This document shows positions 56,406-64,000 of a DNA stretch of 64,000 nt, one piece after another. The translations under genes were made by a program, and so were the position numbers. The first letter of the stretch is position 1. The number at the start of each line of letters is the position of its first letter. The notes beneath the pieces are model-generated. The model made no database searches. It had not been told where the DNA came from and saw only the letters and a program-made list of their open reading frames with translations. Where the stretch lies: assembly GCA_015680685.1 (NCBI GenBank), contig MNCI01033474.1, forward strand, positions 988,009 to 1,052,008, given 5' to 3'. Origin of the DNA: Gnetum montanum (Eukaryota > Streptophyta > Gnetopsida > Gnetales > Gnetaceae).

Positions 56406-56870
56406 TTGTCCTGCATCTTTAATACCCTCATCCTCTACATTAAACACCTTCAAGTGTCCTTCAAACTACCCCTTAGGATTCATACTATAATGCTAACTCA
56501 TGTTATCTTTGACTCGATCAAGGCTAGCAATCTTCCCATGAAAAGATCTAACCCAAGAAGTCCACTCATTTACCTACAGATCACCAGACATGAGCCATGT
56601 AAGGCTCTTCCTAACTCTAGTTCCAAAGTTCATTTCATCTCCCATGACATGTACAAGGCCTGGAACCTACCACCTCTTAAGAAGAGTAACATTCATCTAG
56701 AAATATCAGATCAATTAATTACTATCCCTTTGGAATTAGTAAAGAACGTTGTGACCATAGTTTGTTGGTGGTCCTATCCTATTGATTTTATGATGATCAA
56801 GGAGGAAAACTACAAAAGTGAGTTCCCCATCATTATGGAAAGGGCTTGGTTAAGCACAGTCAATGCATGA
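56406..56870 (+). pseudogene. Element F protease-like domain
   Basis: An open frame of 154 codons. The part LPNSSSKVHFISHDMYKAWN resembles the Athila protease core D[LS]GSSVN.mp...yk.l, with the catalytic Asp replaced by Asn. The segments IPLELVKNVVTIV, YPIDFMMIKEE and PIIMERAWLSTVNA fit the domain's second half (P.ilGRPFLAT.rA). The protease would be inactive. Confidence 0.6.
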
Positions 56871-57218
56871 TGGCCATAAGGAACCTATCTTTAGAAATAT
56901 CCAAGGAAAATAAAGTAAGAAAGATTGAGAAGAAGCATATATCATGCATCATGTATAGTGATAACAAGTGCAATTGCATGCAAAATATTTGGTCGATCAA
57001 AAGTACATACATTAAGACATGTAATCAATGTGCATAAGAAATCAATATTCAAAGGTGTTTGTACATAGCAGTCACAAAATAGGAGAGCATCCAATGCCTG
57101 ATAGCTGACTCAAATAGTAGCACATTATGCATGGAACTAACTAAGAGCTTAACGTGTGCTTATGTTGAAGGCATGGACAAAATTGAATAAGTTCATTTCC
57201 AACTCTCTAATGAAGATA

Positions 57219-58785
57219 ATAATACCTATTAGGGAGAGTTGAAAATCCCTAATAACTTCAAGCAGGAACCTTTAGAGCTAAAAACTTTACTAGCCAGCAT
57301 GAAATATGCATTTTTGAACAATGATAAACTAATCATAATTAATGTCAAACTTACTCCTGAACAAAAAGAAAAGTTGTTGAAGGTAGTTAACAAATGACCA
57401 ATAGCCTTTGCTTGGTCATATCCCAAGCTAACTAGAATCGATCCAAGGATATGCCAACATTACATTTACATTGACCCAACCATGATGCCTAGAAGGCAAC
57501 CACAGAGGCAGCTAAATCCCAAATTGAAGTAGATTATCAAAAAAGAAATTGAACAACTCCTCAATGTGGGGTTCATCTATTCTATTGTGGATAGTGGGTG
57601 GGTTATCCTACTCATAATTATGTCAAAGAAGGATGAAAAATGGTAGGTTTGCATTGATTTCAAGCTATTAAATATGGTAACATTTAACGACCATTCTCCT
57701 TTACCATTTGTGGATCAAGTATTTGACACCTTATATGGGCATTGTTATTATAGCTTCTTGGATCGTTATAGTGGCTATAACCAAATCCAAATCATGCTAG
57801 TATATCAACCCAAGACAACATTCATGAGTCCCTAGGGGACTTTTGCATATTATAAGATGTCATTTAGTTTTTGCAATGCCCCTACTACATTTCAATACTT
57901 GGTCCTTAGTGTCTTCCAACAGCAAATCATTAGTGGTGTTGAATTCTTCATGAATGACTTTTCCACCTATGGAGCTACATTTGAGCAAGCATTAGATAGC
58001 CTTAAGCAAGTGTTGAAGAGATGTGTTAAAACAAAATTGTGACTCAACTAGAAAAAGATCCATCTCATGGTCCAAGAAGGCATTGTGCTAGGGCACCAAA
58101 TTTCACAAAAATGGATTAAGGTAGACCAAAAAAAGATAAGGGTCATCCAAGAAATAACATGCCAACCAAAGACTATTAGAGATGTTTAGTCATTCCTTAG
58201 ACACATTGGCTACTACTAGTGATTCATAGAGAATTTCTCTAAGATTGCAAAGCCATTGGTAGAGCTTACAAAGAAAGATGCACCTTCCATATGGATCAAG
58301 GAATGTGAACATGCATTCAAATAGTTAAAAAAACTCATAGAAACACTAATCCTACAAGCACCAAACTAGTCTAGACCCTTCCATATCATGACGGATGCAT
58401 CTAACTATGCTTTACGAGTAGTGCTCACATAGATGGATGATAAGAGATGCCCATAGTACATCCATTGTGCGAGTCGAAGCATTGTGGAACCATAGTTTAA
58501 TTACATTACCACAGAGAAAGAACTAATGGTTGTGTTGTATGCTCTAGAAAAGTTCAGGCACTATGTACATGGTTACAAAGTATTTATGCAAACGGACCAC
58601 AGTGCAATCTGCTTCCTCATGAACAAGCCAACAATAAGCCCTCATGTCATACAATGGATCATGATCTGGCAAGAATCTGATCTTACAATGGTAAATCAAA
58701 AAGGGACTAAGAATGTGATCACTAACCACCTTTCTTTCTTAAGATGGGATAATAAAGAGGAGAAGAGCCCACTCTCTAATTAGTT
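57219..58785 (+). pseudogene. Element F reverse transcriptase and RNase H (many stops)
   Basis: Landmarks in one main frame: FAWSYPKLTRIDPRICQH, KKEIEQLLNVGFIYSIVDSGW, DHSPLPFVDQV, SFLDRYSGYNQI, TFMSP-stop-GTFAYYKMSF (Trp codon changed to TAG at about 57832), VEFFMNDFSTYG (catalytic YVDD equivalent), LGHQIS. RNase H: PFHIMTDASNYALR, TTEKELMVVLYALEKFRHYV and FMQTDHSAICFLMNK. About two thirds of the stops in this pol are TAG. One Asp of the active pair is Asn. Confidence 0.82.
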
Positions 58786-60200
58786 TCTAGACAAACTTCT
58801 CTTTATAGAAACAATAAGTGAACAAATGTCTACAAAAGCAACATGGTGTAACAGCATCCTCACCTATCTTCTCACTTAGGATATGCCACAAGATTTTGAT
58901 TTTAGTAAGAAGCAAAAATTTCTTCATCAATTCAAATACTTCATGGAAATCAATGAACACCTCTACAAGGTGTGTGTCGATGGCCTGATTCATTGGTGTG
59001 TCCCTAACGAAGATTAACTATGCATTCTCTAAGATGCTCATGAAGGGCCTTGTGGAGGCCACTATGTAAGGAGATGCATGGCCATAAAAATCTTGATGGT
59101 AGGATACTATTGGCATACAATCTTTAAGGATGTCCACTAGTTTTTCAAGTCTTTTGAACATTGTCAATGAGATAGGGGGATGACTATTGGCATGGAAGGT
59201 CCTCAACAATGGATTCAACCACTGGAACCTTTCAACATATGGGGTGTTATCTTTATGGTTTCCATCACACCCATGTCTAATGGAAAATCATATATTATAG
59301 TAGTAGTTGACTACTACACAAAATGCTTATAAGTAATAGTCGTTACTACTTGTACATCATCCACTGCTACTAAATTTATACAACAAAATATTATAAATAT
59401 GTTTGGAATGTTACGTTTACTAATTTGTGATAATGGAACTCATTTCACAAGTGCAGCTTTTAGAAAATTAATGCAACACTTGGGGGTTGAACATAAATTA
59501 ATAACACCTTGTCACCCCCAAGCCAATGGTCAAGCAAAGGTAACCAACCAAGATATCACAAAAATACTAATGTGGACCATTAGCAAATATAGGAAGGATT
59601 GGAGTATAAAGCTTAATGATGGTCTCTAGGCTTATCGTTCAACATGGAAACTTCCTATTGGATATTCTCCCTACGAGTTAGTGTACAAGAAACTTCCAAT
59701 GCTCTTGATTCAATCCAAGCTCTTTACACTCTCAACAGCCTATGATCTAAATCTTGACCTAAGACTCGCACAAAAAGAAAGATTGTTCAACTTGAATGTG
59801 CTAGATGAAAATTGATTAGTGGCCCTATTCTTGAATGAGGTGAACAAGGCATTTAGCAAGCAATTTCATGACCTTAGAATTAGGAAAGTAAAACATCAAC
59901 TAGGAGATAAGGTTCTCTATTGGAACCCCACACATGTACCCTAAAAGGAAAAATTTCAAACATTGTGAAAGGGACTTTATATAATTGATCAAACCTTTCC
60001 CTCTAGGGCCATGTTGATCTACAAGCTTGAAAGCCCAAATAAAAAGCAATTGGTCAACATCCAACAAGAAAAGCCTTTCCTCAAACCAAGACAAGCTAGT
60101 GCAATTACCACCTTGACTAATGGACAACCACATTTCATATTTTAGATCTTCTCCTTCCAACTCAATCATGGGGAAGATGGCCATCTGTGCTAACAATCCA
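58786..60200 (+). pseudogene. Element F integrase (many stops)
   Basis: Zinc-binding part: DAHEGPCGGHYVRRCMA, GYYWHTIFKDVH, with Cys residues altered. Core: VIFMVSITPMSNGKSYIIVVVDYYTK, LLICDNGTHFTS (second catalytic Asp kept, about 59430), HPQANGQAKVTNQDI where the family Glu is Lys (G to A). The C-terminal part includes AYRSTWKLPIGYSPYELVY and KVKHQLGDKVLYWN. Remnant sequence continues to about 60150. Confidence 0.78.
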
Positions 60201-60377
60201 TATGGATTCTTATTTTTTCTACTTTTTTTTCCACTTTTTTGATTTTACAAGTTATTTATCCTACAATTTTCATATTTTAAAATGTTTTCTAATTTTACAC
60301 CATTACTAGTATTTTTGAATCTTTCTTGATTATTTTACACTTTATTATATATTTTACTTTGTTTTTTTTTATTGAAG

Positions 60378-60749
60378 TGTGATATTTTTGTGGAATATGA
60401 TGACTAGATGTTCCACAATAAAATTAGATAGATCTCATCCATTAATCTATTTAAATAAGATGAGATCCTCTTCATGTAATTCTTATCCAATCCATGTTTA
60501 GGACATCCCATATTAAGAAGATCCTTAAATATGATGATAAGGATCATTCCCATGATTTCTGAGATAATCTATTCTTGGGAGATCAAGGCCTATATAATTG
60601 TAGTAGCACATATTCATTCACAATACAAGAAATAATAGAATAGAAGACATACAGAAGTTAGAAAGTTTAACAAAAGTGTGGTTGTTCTAACAAAGTTCTT
60701 TATTTCCTTTAAGCTTAGTTAGTAGATACAAGGCCCTTTAGACTCTTCA
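60378..60749 (+). repeat. 5' LTR of Copia element G
   Basis: 372 bases from TGTGATATTTTTG to ACTCTTCA. TATA box TATATAA at 60591-60597. The end is fixed by the PBS two bases later, the start by TG and typical length. Confidence 0.75.
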
Positions 60750-60751
60750 TT

Positions 60752-60766
60752 TGGTATCAAAACTAG
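60752..60766 (+). other. Primer binding site of Copia element G
   Basis: TGGTATCAAAACTAG resembles the initiator-methionine tRNA site TGGTATCAGAGC used by most plant Copia elements. Confidence 0.8.
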
Positions 60767-60821
60767 TTAGCTTAGATTTTTTAAAACAACTCTCTCTAGG
60801 ATAGCCCAAAATCACAAATCC

Positions 60822-61750
60822 GTGTCGCTCCAAATTCCTATCTTTAATGGAGAGAATTATGAATATTGGGCAATCAAGATGAAGACATTCTTGATCTCAC
60901 AAGATCTTTGGGATATTTTTGAAAATGGATTCCAAGATGTTGATCAAGAAACATTTCAAGCCTTGAAGGAAGATGAAAATAATGAATTTAAGAAGCTTCA
61001 TAAGAAAGATGCAAAAGCATTATTCATCATTCAATTTGGGTTAGATCTAACAATCTTTCCCAAATTGTTATGAATCAAACTAGCAAAGCTGCATGGGATG
61101 CACTGGAGATTGCATACAAGGGATCATTAAAAGTTTGTGTTGTTAAGTTACAAGTTTTAAGAAAAGATTTTGAATCTTTGCACATGCTAGATTCAGAGAA
61201 TATTGATCAATGCATCAGCCAATTTCAACAAGTTTGAAATGGACTTGAATCTTGTGGAGAAACGCTTGAGGAAAGGCATGCTATTGAAAATATCTTTCGA
61301 AGTGTAACCAGATGATATGATCCTGGTGTCATGGATATTGAAGAAGCAAGAGATCTTGATAAGATGACCATGGTTGAGCTCATAGGAAGCTTAAGAACAT
61401 ATGAGCAAAGAATTGTTGAATGTGAGGATTCAGTAGCAAATGCATTTCAAGCACAATTTTAGAGGACATCCAATCAAAATCAAAATCAACATCAAAGATC
61501 CTCAAGTGGATCCTCATTCAGAGGACATGGACGTGGTCACGGAAAATCTAGAGGTTGTGGTCGTGGAAGATCAAATCAATCAAAGGAAGGTAAGCATTGT
61601 GATTTCTGTGGTACCAACACCCATAATACTCTTGAATGTTGGTCAAGAAAGAAGTATGAAAATAAGGGAAAAGAAAAAATTTTAGAACATGAAGATCAAC
61701 AAAAGGTAAGAAATTATTTTATATTGAAAAGGAGGAAGATCAACTCTTGA
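60822..61750 (+). pseudogene. Copia G gag with zinc knuckle (frameshifted)
   Basis: Opens MSLQIPIFNGENYEYWAIKM, the usual Copia gag start, followed by LISQDLWDIFENGF. The frame shifts near 61050. The second frame has NQTSKAAWDALEIAYKGSLK, a few stops (61239 TGA, 61316 TGA, 61460 TAG), an Arg/Gly/Ser-rich segment and a complete CCHC knuckle CDFCGTNTHNTLEC (61598-61639). Role: particle protein and RNA binding. Confidence 0.82.
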
Positions 61751-62130
61751 TCTATACAAAGGTACCAGATTCTAGCAACAACAATAACATTTGGTATGTT
61801 GATAGTGGGTATAGCAATCACATGATAGGGAATAAGAAATTATTCTCAAGCTTGGAAAAATATGATGGAAAGGTAACCATAGGTAATGGGAAGAAGTTAA
61901 CCATTGTTGAGATTGGATCACTTGCCTTCACAACAACTCAAGGTAACAAATATGTTATTTCCCAAATCTATTTTGTTCCAAATATTTCAAAGAATTTATT
62001 AAGTGTGGGGCAATTATGTCACAATGGGTATCGTGTTGAATTTGAAAAAGATGTTTGTAAAATATCTAAGGTTGATGATGATAAAGGTATTGCAATTATC
62101 CCTATAAGAAAGAATTAGATTTAAAAGTTA
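61747..62130 (+). CDS. Copia G protease (open over 123 codons)
   Basis: An open frame with WYVDSGYSNHMIGNKKLFSS, the Copia aspartic protease motif DSG.S.Hm, followed by VTIGNGKKLTI and the FVPNISKNLLSVGQL segment that ends the domain. It is separated from integrase only by a TAG at about 62116 and one or two further stops before 62134, with the same frame continuing. Confidence 0.75.
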
Positions 62131-62133
62131 TAG

Positions 62134-63050
62134 ATGCAAAAGGATGTTCATTGTCTCACTGTCACTAAAGACATAGCATGGTTATGGCATGCTTGGTTAG
62201 GACATGTCAGCTTTGGCTCAATGGACCATATGAAAAAAGGAGAAATTGTAAGAGGGATGCCAAAATTTTCTTTGCTAGATAATCATGATTGTGGCATATG
62301 TCAACTAGGAAAAATTACAAGGTTACCATTTCCTAGAAAAGAACATAGATCTCAAGAACAATTAGATCTTGTTCATATGGATTTATGCAATCCCATGAAA
62401 ACATTGAGCCTAGGTAAAAACCAATATATGTTAATCATAGTGGATGATTTTTCAAGATTTTCTTGGGGGTATTTTATGAAATTAAAAGATCAAACATTGG
62501 GATTTTTTAAAGAATTCAAGGTGGAAGTAGAAAATCAAAGTGGTAGCTCAATTAAGAAAATTTAGACAAATCATGGTGGTGAATTTTTATTAATTGAATT
62601 TGGTGAATTTTGCAAGAAAAGTGGGATTATTCATCAAACAACCACATCATTCACACCTCAACAAAATGGCATTTCTGAGAGAAAGAATAGAACTATGGTT
62701 GAAATGACAAGGTATCTACTTCAAATGTCAAGTTTGGAGAATAAATTTTGGGTAGAAGCTTGTGCAACATCAATATATATTTTAAATAGGATGCCATCAA
62801 GATCAATTCAAAATAAAACTCCATATTAATTATGGAATGGATATCGACCCAATATCTCTCATTTGAAAATTTTGGTTCACCATGCTACATTCAAATTCCA
62901 ATACAAAAAGATAAAAGCTAGATAAACAAGGACAGCCATGTATTTTTGTGGGATATTGTGCAAATTCCAAAGAATACAAGTGCTATGATGTTTCAAATAA
63001 AAATGTGGTTGATTCATGTGACATAAATTTCATGGAAGACATGTTTCAAC
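62134..63050 (+). pseudogene. Copia G integrase
   Basis: The zinc-binding domain is intact: HAWLGHVSFGSM...CGICQLGK (H-x3-H, C-x2-C). In the core, DLVHMDLCNPM holds the first Asp and IIVDDFSRFSW follows. The second Asp motif reads TNHGGEF instead of TDNGGEF after a TAG at about 62563, and QQNGISERKNRTMVEM keeps the Glu. The C-terminal part includes GYCANSKEYKCYDVSNKNV (62950-63010). Confidence 0.82.
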
Positions 63051-63645
63051 ATTATAGTGGCATGGACATCCACGGTGCTGTTTCTCCTCACTTTTCTTCT
63101 GCTACCAAAAAAGTGCCTATTTTTGCTACCAAAAATGTGTCTACTACTATCAATTCAGGACATGGATCTATGGTAGCAATAAACCAATGATTACCATAGC
63201 ATACATAGCCCTGGCATGGTCATCCATTGCAACACCATCCTCAACTTTCATTTCCTCTTCAAGGGTACACCTCTACATCAATGCCTTCTCAAATCATTTC
63301 ATCTACACCACCTTCTACCTCAACAATGTCCACCTCCTAGTAGATTCCAGCCACCTCTCAACTAGCTCAATATCATCCAGTCGCCAACATGTTGGATACA
63401 AATTTTACACAATGCATGACAAGAAGTCACTTTTGTGGAGACACTGCTTCACCAACCCAGGACATGGACTCTCTTGAAAATGCTCTTTTCACTATGATGG
63501 ACGATGAATTTTTTATGCTACTTATGCCAATGGGGGGGGGGAGCAATGATGGTTTAATGGAACCATCCACAGTCATCAAAGCTACAAAAGATAACCATTA
63601 GATTGATTCCATGGAGAAAGAGCTACATCAAATTAATAAAAAAAA
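63051..63645 (+). other. Integrase-RT linker of Copia G
   Basis: Ser/Thr/Pro-rich frames with several shifts, a run of ten G at 63532-63541 and little conservation, as is usual between integrase and RT in Copia elements. Confidence 0.5.
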
Positions 63646-64000
63646 AACACTTGGAGCCTAGTTCCTCATCCATTTGATAAGCCTGTTATCGGTTTAAAAT
63701 GGATATTTAAACTTAAGAGAAATCAATATGATGAAATAGAAAAATTCAAAGCTCATCTAGTTGCCAAAGGCTATCTCCAAAAACAAGGTAGAGACTTTGA
63801 TGATAAGTTTGCTCTTGTTTCATGGATTGAATCCATGAGAATCTTTCTTACCATTGCTGCACAAGCTGGCTACGTGGTTTATCAACTGGATGTGGCTTCT
63901 ACATTTCTCAATGGCATTCTTAATGAATAATTTTATGTGGAACAACCACTGGGATTCATTGATAAAGAAAAACAAAATCATGTTTACAAGCTCCATGTGC
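63646..64000 (+). pseudogene. Copia G reverse transcriptase, N-terminal part (cut by window end)
   Basis: In one frame: TWSLVPHPFDKPVIGLKWIF, KFKAHLVAKGYLQKQGRDFD, MRIFLTIAAQAGYVVYQLDV, ASTFLNGILNE, a TAA replacing an expected Glu or Gln, then FYVEQPLGF. This is the conserved start of the Copia RT. The YVDD motif lies beyond the window. Confidence 0.82.

Larger units (their letters stand above)
53040..60377 (+). mobile_element. Element F: Athila-like Ty3/Gypsy retrotransposon with pol (3' end interrupted)
   Basis: 5' LTR end and PBS at 53896-53915, gag, Pro/Tyr-rich linker, PR, RT, RNase H and integrase in one order on plus. The RT has FMNDFSTYG where Athila elements have FMDDFSVYG. The PBS is of the TGGCGCCGTTGCC type. 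LTR terminus and gag core match B and D, so this may be a pol-carrying relative of those elements. No second RNase H occurs between RNase H and integrase, unlike A and C. The 3' end is cut by Copia element G at 60378, so the env-position region and 3' LTR, if present, lie beyond the window. Confidence 0.8.
60378..64000 (+). mobile_element. Element G: Ty1/Copia retrotransposon, 5' part
   Basis: LTR, methionine-type PBS, gag with a zinc knuckle, PR, integrase, then RT in Copia order (integrase before RT). The window ends inside RT, before its catalytic motif, so the 3' LTR and target duplication cannot be checked. It carries fewer stops than the Gypsy elements, which fits a later insertion. Integrase and gag resemble Tork-type plant Copia elements, by recall only. 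Confidence 0.88.

Noticed and set aside
60200-60377. 3' LTR of element F directly before the Copia element
   Set aside because: No similarity to 53040-53896 and no TGATG start; the T-rich stretch is taken as F interior cut by insertion G.

Overview
The window looks like repeat-filled nuclear DNA from a plant with a large genome. It is AT-rich and packed with nested, decayed LTR retrotransposons of plant type: Tat/Ogre-like and Athila-like Ty3/Gypsy elements plus one Ty1/Copia element. I see no intact single-copy host gene, no tRNA and no CRISPR array. The species cannot be told from sequence alone; a gymnosperm or a large-genome angiosperm would fit. Almost every coding region carries stops, mostly TAG and TGA where C-to-T or G-to-A change explains them, as expected for long-methylated DNA.

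Layout. Element A is a Tat/Ogre-like Gypsy element on + that runs from the left edge (5' LTR tail 1-261) to 50191 (3' LTR end). Three later insertions split it. Element B (1069-9702, minus, TSD ATAGC) and element D (34899-40331, minus, TSD ATTAG/ATCAG) are related elements with gag but no pol. Element C (10333-28415, plus, 18.1 kb, perfect TSD TACAT) is a complete Tat/Ogre-like element with gag, PR, RT, RNase H, a second RNase H of the Tat type and integrase. Right of A lie a poorly resolved AT-rich stretch with a 5S rRNA-like fragment (about 51690-51812), a worn LTR of the B/D family (to 52655), an Athila-like element F on + (about 53040-60377) with gag and full pol, and a Copia element G (60378 to the right edge) that interrupts F before its 3' LTR.

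The most notable finding is a minus-strand, intron-containing gene between PR and RT of element C (16884-21418). It has its own TATA box (21727-21734). Six successive introns at canonical splice sites keep one reading frame. Exon 2 encodes what looks like an FCP1/NIF-type HAD phosphatase domain that has lost its catalytic aspartates. Diverged element A carries the same gene at the same place (32457-41507) with matching splice sites, so it belonged to their common ancestor. Tat/Ogre elements are known to have a spliced intron between PR and RT, and a good acceptor is visible in C at 22161-22163, so the antisense gene probably lies inside that intron.

Other points: two unrelated LTR families both carry clusters of a CpG-containing palindromic decamer (GCGTATACGC in C, GCGATATCGC in B/D) just upstream of the TATA box. 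Element B has a second promoter-like copy of that module in front of its 3' ORF. Element A holds a degenerate tandem array with a period near 190 bp. F may be a pol-bearing relative of the pol-less B and D.
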